In this document: piece after piece, positions 51,240-59,929 of the stretch
Position numbering within the stretch: position 1 is the stretch's first letter
Layout of the letters: each line of letters opens with the position of its first letter
Source of the DNA: an uncultured Actinomycetes bacterium
GTDB taxonomy: Bacteria; Actinomycetota; Acidimicrobiia; Acidimicrobiales; RAAP-2
DNA length: 64,000 nt
NCBI GenBank assembly: GCA_903828785.1
Contig: CAIKNP010000001.1
Coordinates: forward strand, 1-64,000
Direction of reading: 5' to 3'
Translations under genes and position numbers: made by a program
Notes under the pieces: generated by a model
What the model was told of the DNA's origin: nothing
The model's database searches: none
The model's input: only the letters and a program-made list of their open reading frames with translations

Positions 51240-54200
51240 ATGTCCAACGCCCTCCAGCCGCCCTTTACTCGCCCCCGCGCGGACGACCCCTACTTGGCCG
51301 CCCTCCAGCGAGGCACCCTAATCTACGACGGGGCCACGGGGACCAATCTGCAGCGGCAGGACCTGACGGCCGACGACTTTGGTGGAGCGGCCCTCGAGGG
51401 CTGCAATGAAATCTTGGTTATTACGAAGCCTTCGGCCATCGAGTTAGTGCACCGCTCCTTTCTCGACGTGGGTGTGGACGTTATTGAAACCGACTCCTTT
51501 GGTTCTTTTTCCGTCGTACTGAACGAGTACGGCATACCCGAGCGAGCCTTCGAGCTGGCCCACGCGTCAGCGGTGATTGCTCGTCGCGTCGCCGACGAAT
51601 ATTCCACGCCCTCGCACCCACGCTTCGTCGCCGGCTCCATCGGGCCGGGAACCAAGTTCCCCACCTTGGGGCAGATTACCTACGACGAACTGAGCGCGAG
51701 TTACGAAGAATTGGCCTACGGACTGCTCGAAGGTGGCGTCGACGTCCTCCTCGTCGAGACAATGTTCGACCTGCTCTCGGGCAAGGCCGCCATCGCCGCC
51801 TGTCAACGCGCCATGCGTCGTCACGGTCGCGTGGTGCCCATCCAGGCCCAAGTCACCATTGAATTGACCGGGCGCATGCTCCCGGGTACGGAAATTGGCG
51901 CGGCGATCACCTCACTCAGCGCCTTGGGCATCGACGCCCTAGGGCTTAACTGCGCCACCGGACCCGTCGAGATGTACGAACCCTTACGCCAGCTCTCCGA
52001 AACGGCCCCCACACCACTCGCCTGCTTGCCCAATGCTGGTCTGCCCAGTGTCGTGAATGGAGAGATGCACTACGACCTCACCCCCGAAGGACTCGCCGAA
52101 CACCTCTCGAAGTTCGTCACCGAATACGGCGTCCAGATAGTGGGCGGCTGCTGTGGCACCACGCCCGAGCATCTCGACGCGGTGGTGAAAGCGGTTCGCC
52201 CCTTACGAGCCGCCGTGCGTCACCCCGTACTCGAACCCTCCGTCGCCTCGATCTACTCAGCCGTGACCTACCAGCAGGACCGTTCTGTTCTGATGGTGGG
52301 TGAACGGACCAACGCCAACGGCTCGAAGAAGTTCCGCGAAGCGATGCTCGAGGGCGACTGGGATGCCTGCGTCGCCATCGGTCGCGAACAAATCAAGGAG
52401 GGTGCTCACATCCTCGACGTCTGCGTTGATTACACCGGGGCCGACGGCGTCAGTGACATGAACGAAGTAATGTCGCGCCTGGCGACGCAAGCCTCGGTGC
52501 CCATCATGGTCGACACCACCGAAACAAAAGTCGCGCGTCAGGCACTGACCTGGCTCGGTGGTAAAGCTATTTTGAACTCCGTCAATCTCGAGGAGGGCGA
52601 CGGACCCGGCACCCGTCTCGACGGATTTCTGTCTCTGGCGGCTGAATTCGGGGCCGCGGTCGTGGCGACGTGCATCGACGAGGAAGGGCAGGCCCGAACG
52701 GCCGAGTGGAAGCTGCGGTCCGCCCGCAACATCACCACCCTCGCGGTCGAGCGCTACGGACTCCAGGCCAGTGACATCTTCATTGACCCCCTCGCGCTGC
52801 CGCTATCGACGGGCATGGAAGAGTCGCGGCGCGACGGCATTGAGACCATCGAGGGCATTCGTCGCATCAAGGCCGAACTGCCCGGGGTGCGCACCATCCT
52901 GGGCTTGTCGAATATCTCTTTCGGGCTAAACCCCGCCGCCCGACAGGTGCTCAACAGCGTTTTCTTGCACGAATGCGCCGAGGCCGGCCTCGACGCGGCC
53001 ATCGTGCACGCTTCGAAGATTTTGCCTCTCGCCCGCGTCGACGAAGAGGCGCGCCGGGTCTGCCTTGATCTCATCTACGACCGCCGCAGCGAGGATTACG
53101 ACCCACTCCAGGAATTGCTCCGACTCTTCGAAGGCGTCACCACCGCTTCGAACAACGCCGCCCCCCTCGATGATCTGCCACTCGACGAGCGACTGCAGCG
53201 ACGCATTATCGACGGCGTGCGCGGGGGCCTCGAGGACGACTTGGCGAGCGCCATGGCGCAAGGTCTGGCCCCGCTCAACATCGTCAATGAGATATTGCTC
53301 GAGGGGATGAAGGTCGTCGGCGAGCTCTTCGCCAGTGGCGAAATGCAGTTGCCCTTCGTGCTGCAGAGCGCCGAGACCATGAAGATGGCCGTGGCCTACC
53401 TCGAGCCCTTCATGGAAAAGTCTGACCAGGGGGGTCGGGGCACCATTGTCCTCGCCACTGTCAAGGGTGACGTCCACGACATCGGTAAGAACCTCGTGGA
53501 CATCATCTTGACCAACAACGGCTACGACGTCGTCAACCTGGGAATCAAGGTTGGCGTTAACGAAATGATTCAAGCGGTCAAGGAACACCAGGCCGACGCC
53601 CTGGGCATGAGTGGCTTGTTGGTGAAGTCCACGCTCATTATGCGAGAGAATTTGGAACTGATGAACGAACAGGGGCTCAGCGACGTTCCAGTGCTCTTAG
53701 GTGGCGCGGCGCTCACGCGTACCTACGTCGAGCGCGACCTGCGAGAGGTGTACCACGGCCGCGTCTTTTACGGTAAGGACGCCTTCGAGGGCTTGCGCGT
53801 CCTCGACCGATTGGGCGAGCTTCGAAAGAGTGGTGAGGACGACCCGCTGTTCGGACGCGCGATCTCCGAAAAGCAGGTCTTTCGCAAACTCCGCGGCGAA
53901 GAGCGCGAAGCCCCCGAAGGCTTGCCCCAGCGCAGTCCCGACGTGGCATCCGACAACCCCCTCTTCACTCCGCCCTTCCTCGGCTCTCGAGTCGCCAAGG
54001 GGATGTCAATTGACGACATTTCCGAATACCTCAATCTCACCGCGCTCTTTCGTAACCAGTGGGGCTACCGGCCCGACGAGGGCGAAGACGACCCGGCCTT
54101 CAAGGAGCGCGTCAGTGCCGTATTGCGCGAGCAATTAGCCGAGGCCAAGGAACAGGACCTGCTCATTCCCCAGGTCGTCTACGGTCACTTCCCCGCCGCC

Positions 54201-54746
54201 GCTGACGGCGACGACCTCGTCATCTTCACTGACGACACGCGCAGTGTTGAGGCCACGCGTTTTCACTTCCCGCGCCAGCACGTTGAGCCCTACCTCTGCA
54301 TTGCCGACTTCTTCCGCTCGGTCGATTCCCCCGACCAGGACTACGCCAGCTTCATGCTGGTGACCATGGGGCCGAAGGTTTCGGCCCGTTGCGCCGAACT
54401 CTTCGCCGAGAACCGCTACCAGGACTACTTGTTGTTGCACGGTCTCGGTGTTGAAATGGCAGAAGCCCTCGCCGAACTCTGGCACAAGCGCATTCGCGAA
54501 GAGTTGGGTTACGTCGACGAAGACGGCCCCACGCTCTTCGGACTCTTTCGTCAGCAGTATCGAGGGGGGCGCTATTCCTGGGGCTACCCCGCTTGCCCGG
54601 ATCTCAGCGATAACGCCAAGGTGGCCAATCTGCTCGAAGCCAGCCGCATCGGTGTCGAGGTTTCCGAGGGCTTTCAGCTTCATCCCGAACAAACCACTGA
54701 CGCCATTATCTGCCACCACCCGAAGGCCAAGTACTTCGTCGCCTGA
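51240..54746 (+). CDS. metH: Cobalamin-dependent methionine synthase MetH
   Basis: An 1168-residue multidomain methyltransferase converting homocysteine to methionine with methylcobalamin and methyl-folate. Order: homocysteine domain with zinc ligands Cys238 (GLNCATGP) and Cys304-Cys305 (GGCCGTTPEHL); folate domain from about 330 (VGERTNANGSKKF); B12 cap and B12-binding domain with DVHDIGKN, axial His746; reactivation (AdoMet) domain in the last 300 residues, to FQLHPEQTTDAIICHHP. Complete. Divergent from pduO, no cobalamin riboswitch fits in the 48-base gap. Its stop overlaps the GNAT start (TGATG). Confidence 0.97.
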   Translation: MSNALQPPFTRPRADDPYLAALQRGTLIYDGATGTNLQRQDLTADDFGGAALEGCNEILVITKPSAIELVHRSFLDVGVDVIETDSFGSFSVVLNEYGIPERAFELAHASAVIARRVADEYSTPSHPRFVAGSIGPGTKFPTLGQITYDELSASYEELAYGLLEGGVDVLLVETMFDLLSGKAAIAACQRAMRRHGRVVPIQAQVTIELTGRMLPGTEIGAAITSLSALGIDALGLNCATGPVEMYEPLRQLSETAPTPLACLPNAGLPSVVNGEMHYDLTPEGLAEHLSKFVTEYGVQIVGGCCGTTPEHLDAVVKAVRPLRAAVRHPVLEPSVASIYSAVTYQQDRSVLMVGERTNANGSKKFREAMLEGDWDACVAIGREQIKEGAHILDVCVDYTGADGVSDMNEVMSRLATQASVPIMVDTTETKVARQALTWLGGKAILNSVNLEEGDGPGTRLDGFLSLAAEFGAAVVATCIDEEGQARTAEWKLRSARNITTLAVERYGLQASDIFIDPLALPLSTGMEESRRDGIETIEGIRRIKAELPGVRTILGLSNISFGLNPAARQVLNSVFLHECAEAGLDAAIVHASKILPLARVDEEARRVCLDLIYDRRSEDYDPLQELLRLFEGVTTASNNAAPLDDLPLDERLQRRIIDGVRGGLEDDLASAMAQGLAPLNIVNEILLEGMKVVGELFASGEMQLPFVLQSAETMKMAVAYLEPFMEKSDQGGRGTIVLATVKGDVHDIGKNLVDIILTNNGYDVVNLGIKVGVNEMIQAVKEHQADALGMSGLLVKSTLIMRENLELMNEQGLSDVPVLLGGAALTRTYVERDLREVYHGRVFYGKDAFEGLRVLDRLGELRKSGEDDPLFGRAISEKQVFRKLRGEEREAPEGLPQRSPDVASDNPLFTPPFLGSRVAKGMSIDDISEYLNLTALFRNQWGYRPDEGEDDPAFKERVSAVLREQLAEAKEQDLLIPQVVYGHFPAAADGDDLVIFTDDTRSVEATRFHFPRQHVEPYLCIADFFRSVDSPDQDYASFMLVTMGPKVSARCAELFAENRYQDYLLLHGLGVEMAEALAELWHKRIREELGYVDEDGPTLFGLFRQQYRGGRYSWGYPACPDLSDNAKVANLLEASRIGVEVSEGFQLHPEQTTDAIICHHPKAKYFVA

Positions 54747-55237
54747 TGACCAGGACCGTCGTTATTATCCACGAGGATCAGTGGCCGGTGGCGCGGGACG
54801 TACGGCTGGCGTCCTTGCGCACCGACCCCGACGCCTTCGGCGCGAACCTGGCTGAGGAAACGGCCTTTAGCGAAGCCCAGTGGAGAGACTTCGTGCGTCG
54901 CCAAGCCGTTCTCGTCGTGTTTGACGACCAGGCAGCGGTGGCCCTCACGCTCGTGGAAAGCTTCGACGGCGACTTCGGGGCCACCTGCTGGCTCGGTGGA
55001 TGCTGGGTCACCCCCTCCGCCCGCGGATCCGGGGTTTTGCGGTCCATACTTCGCTTCATGGACGAAGAGGGGCCTTCGCGCAACTGGATGGTGCCGGGCC
55101 TGGGTGTCTGGGAAGAAAATGCCGGCGCTATCGCCGCCTACCAAGCGGTGGGATTCGTCATCATGGGCGATCCCGTGATCAGCACTCGTCGTCCCCCTCG
55201 CCGCTACCTACGGATGATTCGTCGCCCGCAGAATTAG
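54746..55237 (+). CDS. GNAT-family N-acetyltransferase
   Basis: A 163-residue acetyltransferase. The fold pattern is an N-terminal strand-helix with VRLASLRTDPDAFGANLAEE, acetyl-CoA region CWVTPSARGSGVLRSIL (about 86-102, the RGxG-type V/A loop) and the late NAGAIAAYQAVGFVIMG (motif B). The (R/Q)GxGxG loop is relaxed to ARGSG. Substrate unknown. Its ATG overlaps the metH stop, giving coupled translation, though the functional link to methionine synthesis is unclear. Its TAG shares TTAG (55234-55237) with the stop of the convergent lipoate gene. Confidence 0.85.
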   Translation: MTRTVVIIHEDQWPVARDVRLASLRTDPDAFGANLAEETAFSEAQWRDFVRRQAVLVVFDDQAAVALTLVESFDGDFGATCWLGGCWVTPSARGSGVLRSILRFMDEEGPSRNWMVPGLGVWEENAGAIAAYQAVGFVIMGDPVISTRRPPRRYLRMIRRPQN

Positions 55238-56859
55238 CGACGAGTGGGCAGCGACAGCGGCGTGGCGTCACTCAGGGCTTCGCGAGCGTGGTAGCTCGAG
55301 CGCGTGAGCGGCGAGGACTGCACGTGTGACAGACCCAGGGCCCGTCCCCGGGCGGCCAGGTCGTCGAACTCGGCGGGTTCCCAGTAACGCGCCACGGGGA
55401 GGTGCTGGGCCGTGGGACGCAGGTACTGTCCAATGGTGGCGATGGACACCCCGATGGCCGAAAGGTCGGCCAGCACTTCTTCAATCTCGTCAGCGGTTTC
55501 ACCCAGCCCCACCATCATGCCGGACTTTGTGGTGAGCCCCGCCGCCCGACTGCGCGCCAACACGGTTAAGGAGCGGTGGTACGCGGCGCTGGGACGCACC
55601 GCGCGCTGCAGACGCGGCACTGTCTCGACGTTGTGATTCATCACGTCGGGGCGAGCGTCAATAATGAGTTGCAGGGCCTCGGGGTCGCCGCGCAGATCGG
55701 AAATGAGTACTTCGACCTTGGTTTCGGGCGACCGAGCTCGAATGGCCCGAATAGTGTCGGCGATGGCCCCCGCACCCCCATCGGCCAAATCGTCTCGCGC
55801 GACGCAGGTAACGACGGCGTGACGCAATTTGAGGCGAACGACGGCCTCGGCGACCCGATCGGGCTCGGTGGGATCCAGGGCGAAGGGCTTGCGCGTGTCG
55901 ATAAGACAGAAGCCGCAGGCTCGGGTGCAGCGCTCCCCGTTCACCATAAAGGTTGCGGTACCGTCCGCCCAGCACTCAAAGATGTTGGGGCAACCGGCTT
56001 CTTCGCACACGGTCACCAGACGCAGGTCCTCGGTAAGCGTACGCAGTGATTGGTACTCCGCACCCATGTGAGCTTCGATGCGCAGCCACTCGGGCTTGCG
56101 GGTAGTGATAGGAAGAGCCTCATCGGGATTAACGCCGGCCTTGCGCAAACGTCGAATGAGGGGCCGTTCGTCCGATTGGCTGGCGACACTGCGATCCACG
56201 CGAGCGACGCGCTCCTCACCGCCGATGCGACGAACCAACTCCTGACCTAAGAGCTCTTCCATTTCCAGTTCCGTAACGTCCAGGCCCAGTGACTGCAGCG
56301 AAGCAACGGGCTTGTCGGGAATGCCGCAGGGCACGATGGCCTCGAATGCTCGCATGTCGGTGGTCACGTTGAGGGCTAAACCGTGCAAGGTCCGTCGCTT
56401 CCCGCGACTGTTGCGAGCCGTGCGCACACCCACGGCCGCAATTTTCACCGGCGCTGATTCCAGGTGAGCCCACACCCCGGGGTAGTCGTCGAGCCGACCC
56501 ACGCTCCCGAGAACGTGGTCGTGGTCGATGGTGGTCACGGCGGTGATGATGGCGTCTTCCATCATCGTGACGTGCGTCTTCCCCGCGGAGGGGTCGTCGA
56601 CCACGCTGATGACCGGCCAGATGACCACCTGACCCGGACCGTGATACGTGACGTCGCCACCACGATCGGCGTCCACGACGTCGGCCTCCAGGGTGGCGGG
56701 GTCAACTTTGAAGGAGGTGGGACTCGTGCGTATTCCCCGGGTGTAGGTCGGGGGGTGCTCCATTATCAAGAGGTAGTCGTCGCTCGCCTCAACCAAGGCC
56801 CTCTGCAGGTCATTGGCTTCGTGGAAGGTCACCCTACCCAGGTGGCGACGACGAATCAT
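55234..56859 (-). CDS. lipB-lipA: LipB-LipA fusion: octanoyltransferase plus lipoyl synthase
   Basis: A 541-residue polypeptide holding both steps of lipoate synthesis. Residues 1-215 are LipB (octanoyl-ACP to protein transfer): RGGDVTYHGPGQVVIWP (66-82), catalytic Lys139 in VKIAAVGVR, Cys178 in PCGIPDK. Residues about 250-541 are LipA (radical-SAM sulfur insertion): auxiliary cluster cysteines 285, 290, 296, radical-SAM CTRACGFC (311-318), GLGETADEI and the conserved C-terminal SSPLTRSSYHA. The linker 216-250 is charged. The frame is uninterrupted. It sits one base after sucB (E2), whose lipoyl lysine is its target, downstream of lpd. lipB and lipA are normally separate genes. Confidence 0.93.
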   Translation of the reverse strand: MIRRRHLGRVTFHEANDLQRALVEASDDYLLIMEHPPTYTRGIRTSPTSFKVDPATLEADVVDADRGGDVTYHGPGQVVIWPVISVVDDPSAGKTHVTMMEDAIITAVTTIDHDHVLGSVGRLDDYPGVWAHLESAPVKIAAVGVRTARNSRGKRRTLHGLALNVTTDMRAFEAIVPCGIPDKPVASLQSLGLDVTELEMEELLGQELVRRIGGEERVARVDRSVASQSDERPLIRRLRKAGVNPDEALPITTRKPEWLRIEAHMGAEYQSLRTLTEDLRLVTVCEEAGCPNIFECWADGTATFMVNGERCTRACGFCLIDTRKPFALDPTEPDRVAEAVVRLKLRHAVVTCVARDDLADGGAGAIADTIRAIRARSPETKVEVLISDLRGDPEALQLIIDARPDVMNHNVETVPRLQRAVRPSAAYHRSLTVLARSRAAGLTTKSGMMVGLGETADEIEEVLADLSAIGVSIATIGQYLRPTAQHLPVARYWEPAEFDDLAARGRALGLSHVQSSPLTRSSYHAREALSDATPLSLPTRR

Positions 56860-58011
56860 CTACCACTCACTCTCGAGATCAAGACCATTGAGCAGGACGC
56901 CCACCCGTTCGAGGTAGGCCGCCGCGGTGGCGACGTCGCACACGCGGTGGTCAAAGGAGAGACCGAGTACGAGGCGGTGGCCGATGCGAATCGTCGCCGC
57001 GCCCTCACCGTGCTCAACGACCGGACGCTCGAGTACGGCTCCGATACTCAGCACGGCGACTTGAGGCTGAATGAGAATAGGCACGCTCCACAGAGCGTGC
57101 TCACTGGGGGCGCCGGCGATGGTGAAGGTTCCGCCGAGCAGATCGTCAGTGGTCAGCGCGCGTTGCTGAAGCCGTTCATCGAGTTCTACTACGCGCCGCG
57201 CCAAGGAGCGCACCGTGAGACCGGCCGCGGCGTGCACTACCGGCACGAGCATGCCGTCATCGTCGAGGTGACGGGTGAATCCCACGTTGACGGTTGGTTC
57301 GAGAAGGAGTTCGTTGTCCAGGTAGTAAGCGTTCAAGAAGGCAAACTCACCCAGGGCGCGCACTGCCGCCACGGTGATTATCACTTCGTCGCTGACCGCG
57401 AAGCCGTCTTTGGTAGTCGGGCGCTCATTGGTCAAAGCGGCGAACAGCGGCACGTCGATCTCAATGGCCACGAAGCCGTGGGGAGCAGCGAGTGCGGACG
57501 CGCTCATGTGCGCTCCCATGCGGCGCTGACCCTTGGACAGGGCCACGGCGACGGCGTCACTCGGCCCCTGCGCCACGGCTCGCTCGGCGTCACGGCGGGT
57601 GATGGCACCGCCGACGCCGGTTCCGGTGAGCGTCGAAATATCAATACCCCCGTCGGCCAAGATCCGCCGCACCACGGGAGAAACGACCACCCCATTCGCG
57701 CCCGGCACCCGCGCGGGCCGAGCCTCAACGGGGGCCGAGGTCGGGGCTGCGACCACGGTCGGCCCTGCTTCGACGGCACTTTCGCCAATAATGGCGACCA
57801 CGGCGCCCGTTTGGACGGTGTCGCCTTCGGCGGCCAGAATCTGTTGCAAAACACCCGAAGCCGGTGAGGGCATTTCGGAGTCCACTTTGTCAGTGGAAAC
57901 CTCAAAGAGCGTCTCGTCGCGAGCGACGACGTCGCCGACCTTCTTGAACCACTTGGTAATGATTCCTTCGGTGACCGACTCACCCAGTGAAGGTAGAGTG
58001 ACCTCAGCCAA
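56860..58011 (-). CDS. sucB: 2-oxoacid dehydrogenase E2 component, dihydrolipoamide acyltransferase
   Basis: A 383-residue E2. Residues 1-75 are a lipoyl domain with acceptor Lys42 in STDKVDSEMPS; 105-145 an E3/E1-binding domain (VVSPVVRRILADGGIDISTLTG); 165-383 the acyltransferase with catalytic SFDHRVCDVATAAAYL near the end. The last is DHRxxDV rather than DHRxxDG. Probably the succinyl-transfer/lipoyl-carrier partner of Kgd, or a branched-chain/pyruvate E2; Kgd and Lpd make the first most likely. ATG overlaps the lpd stop by eight bases; one base before lipB-lipA. Confidence 0.92.
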   Translation of the reverse strand: MAEVTLPSLGESVTEGIITKWFKKVGDVVARDETLFEVSTDKVDSEMPSPASGVLQQILAAEGDTVQTGAVVAIIGESAVEAGPTVVAAPTSAPVEARPARVPGANGVVVSPVVRRILADGGIDISTLTGTGVGGAITRRDAERAVAQGPSDAVAVALSKGQRRMGAHMSASALAAPHGFVAIEIDVPLFAALTNERPTTKDGFAVSDEVIITVAAVRALGEFAFLNAYYLDNELLLEPTVNVGFTRHLDDDGMLVPVVHAAAGLTVRSLARRVVELDERLQQRALTTDDLLGGTFTIAGAPSEHALWSVPILIQPQVAVLSIGAVLERPVVEHGEGAATIRIGHRLVLGLSFDHRVCDVATAAAYLERVGVLLNGLDLESEW

Positions 58012-59419
58012 CGTGGATGCCTCGACCCGCGAGGGCCAGCAATGTTTCTCCGAAGGTTTCCGACAGCGACGGGTGCGGTTGGATCAGCGCGGCCGCTTCT
58101 TCGACATTGGCTTCCCAGTTCACCGCGAAGTAGCCGGCCCCCAGCTGCTCAGTGACCCAAGGACCCGCCATGTGGACCCCCAGAATCTGACCAGCGGTTC
58201 CGTCGGCCCGCTTCTCGGCAATGATCTTTACGACACCATCGGTCTCGCCGATGATCTGGGCGCGACTGTTACCACCAAAGGGGTCCTTCTTCACCAGGAC
58301 GTCGTAACCCCGTTCCACGGCGGCTGCTTCAGTCAAACCGCAAAAGGCCACCTCGGGGTTGGAGTAAATCGCCCAGGGCACCCGGTCGTAGTCGACGGGG
58401 ACCACGTCTTCGCCCACGATGGTCTTGATCGCCACGATGGCTTCAGCAAAACCGACGTGCGCCAGCTGCGGCGTTCCGGCGACCAGGTCACCTACCGCGA
58501 ACACCTGGGGATTGGCGGTGCGCATGAAGCCGTCAGCCACCACGAAGCCCCGGTCGTTCACTTCGACGCCGGTGCCCTCGCCCAGCAGCCCTTCGGTGCG
58601 GGGGCGGCGCCCCACGGAAACAACGACCATGTCGACCTTGACGTCGTCGGCCCCTTCGAGATGAATACTCGTCGCGCCGTCGGCGGGACTGTGACCCGTG
58701 ATTTTGACGCCAGTCTGAATGTCGATACCGCGCTTCTTGAAGGCTCGGTTCACGACCGTGGCAACTTCGGTGTCGCAACCGGCCAGGATGGAGGGAAGGC
58801 CTTCGAGGATGGTGACCTTGGTTCCCATGTCGCTCAGCATGGAGGCGAACTCGCAGCCAATAGCGCCACCACCGATGACCGCCGCTGAGGCGGGCAGAAC
58901 GGTGAGGTCGAGAAACTCGTCGGAGGTGAGCACGATGGAGCCATCAACGTCGAAACCGGGCAGGGTGCGGGGCACGGACCCAGCGGCCAAAATAATGTTG
59001 GTGCCCTGGGCGACAACGCCGGCGTCGGCCCCGTCGAGCACGGTGACCATTTGGTTGGCGTCGAGGCGAGCGGTCCCCTCAAAGACGGTGACCTTACGAC
59101 CCTTGAGCAGTCCCGCCACACCCTTGTGAAGCTTGTTGACGATTTCGGTCTTGCGAGCTTGGCTGACGGCAAAGTCCACCGTCACGTCGCCGGCGTTGAT
59201 GCCGAAGGCCCCAGCGTGCTCGAGGGTTCGTCGCACGTGGGCGGTTTCGAGGAACTCCTTCGCCGGAACGCAACCACGGTGCAGGCAGGTGCCACCAACC
59301 TTGTCGCGTTCGACCAGCGCGATGTTCAGCCCAGCGGCAGCGCCGTAGAGGGCGGCGGCGTAGCCGCCAGGTCCTCCACCAATTACAACAACGTCAAATG
59401 TTTGGACTTCGTTCGCCAC
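58004..59419 (-). CDS. lpd: Dihydrolipoyl dehydrogenase (E3)
   Basis: From GTG 59419 (GAAGGGA upstream), 471 residues. FAD-binding VVIGGGPGGYAAALYGAAAG (11-30), redox-active disulfide GGTCLHRGCVPAK (42-54, Cys45 and Cys50), NAD-binding VIGGGAIGCEFASMLSDMG, FAD-tail FAVGDLVAGTPQLAHVG and the C-terminal His-Glu pair in HPSLSE. It reoxidises dihydrolipoamide of the Kgd/SucB complex. First gene of the lpd - sucB - lipB/lipA operon. Longer upstream frames to 59473 lack a ribosome site. Confidence 0.95.
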   Translation of the reverse strand: MANEVQTFDVVVIGGGPGGYAAALYGAAAGLNIALVERDKVGGTCLHRGCVPAKEFLETAHVRRTLEHAGAFGINAGDVTVDFAVSQARKTEIVNKLHKGVAGLLKGRKVTVFEGTARLDANQMVTVLDGADAGVVAQGTNIILAAGSVPRTLPGFDVDGSIVLTSDEFLDLTVLPASAAVIGGGAIGCEFASMLSDMGTKVTILEGLPSILAGCDTEVATVVNRAFKKRGIDIQTGVKITGHSPADGATSIHLEGADDVKVDMVVVSVGRRPRTEGLLGEGTGVEVNDRGFVVADGFMRTANPQVFAVGDLVAGTPQLAHVGFAEAIVAIKTIVGEDVVPVDYDRVPWAIYSNPEVAFCGLTEAAAVERGYDVLVKKDPFGGNSRAQIIGETDGVVKIIAEKRADGTAGQILGVHMAGPWVTEQLGAGYFAVNWEANVEEAAALIQPHPSLSETFGETLLALAGRGIHVG

Positions 59420-59479
59420 GGCATTCCCTTCGATTGGCTGTTCCCCGCGATGAATCCTACCCCCAGCGAGCAAATCTTC

Positions 59480-59929
59480 TCACGAGGACGGTGAACTGGA
59501 TTGACCATACTGACTATCTGCGGCGGCGGTCGCCAGAACGTCAACAAATTCGTTGCCCTTATCACCCGCGTGACCCTTGACCCAGGTGAAACGGACTTCT
59601 CGTCCCCCGTCGAGCACGAGGGGAATGAGCTGCTCCCAGAGATCCCTGTTCGCCACGGGCTGGCCCTGGGAGTTTTTCCACCCCCGCCGTAACCATCCGA
59701 CGTGCCATTTGTCGTTAAAACATTTCACCACGTAGGTGGAATCCGAAACGATTTCAATGGGACCATCGGGGAAGGCCCGCAGGGCCTCAATGACCGCCTG
59801 CACTTCCATGCGCTGATTGGTCGTGTGGGCGTCGGCTCCGCTGCCGTAGTGCTCCTTGCTCGCCGCCCACGCCCAACCACCGGGACCGGGATTGCCGCGA
59901 CAGGAGCCGTCAGTAAAAACGCGCCTCAC
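59480..59929 (-). CDS. rnhA: Ribonuclease HI
   Basis: A 149-residue type 1 RNase H. Active-site residues appear in order: Asp7 (FTDGSCRGNPGPGGWA), Glu in NQRMEVQAVIEAL, Asp in IVSDSTYVVKC and the last Asp after WVKGHAGDKGNEFVD. No extra N-terminal hybrid-binding domain. The genome thus carries both rnhA and rnhB (22834). GTG start lies in the stop of the preceding Rrf2 gene (GTGA at 59926). 60 bases upstream of the lpd start, same strand, possibly in one long transcript. Confidence 0.94.
   Translation of the reverse strand: MRRVFTDGSCRGNPGPGGWAWAASKEHYGSGADAHTTNQRMEVQAVIEALRAFPDGPIEIVSDSTYVVKCFNDKWHVGWLRRGWKNSQGQPVANRDLWEQLIPLVLDGGREVRFTWVKGHAGDKGNEFVDVLATAAADSQYGQSSSPSS

Noticed and set aside
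56464-58888. Two long plus-strand frames of 450-467 codons
   Set aside because: Antisense to the lipB-lipA, sucB and lpd genes, whose motifs are unambiguous.
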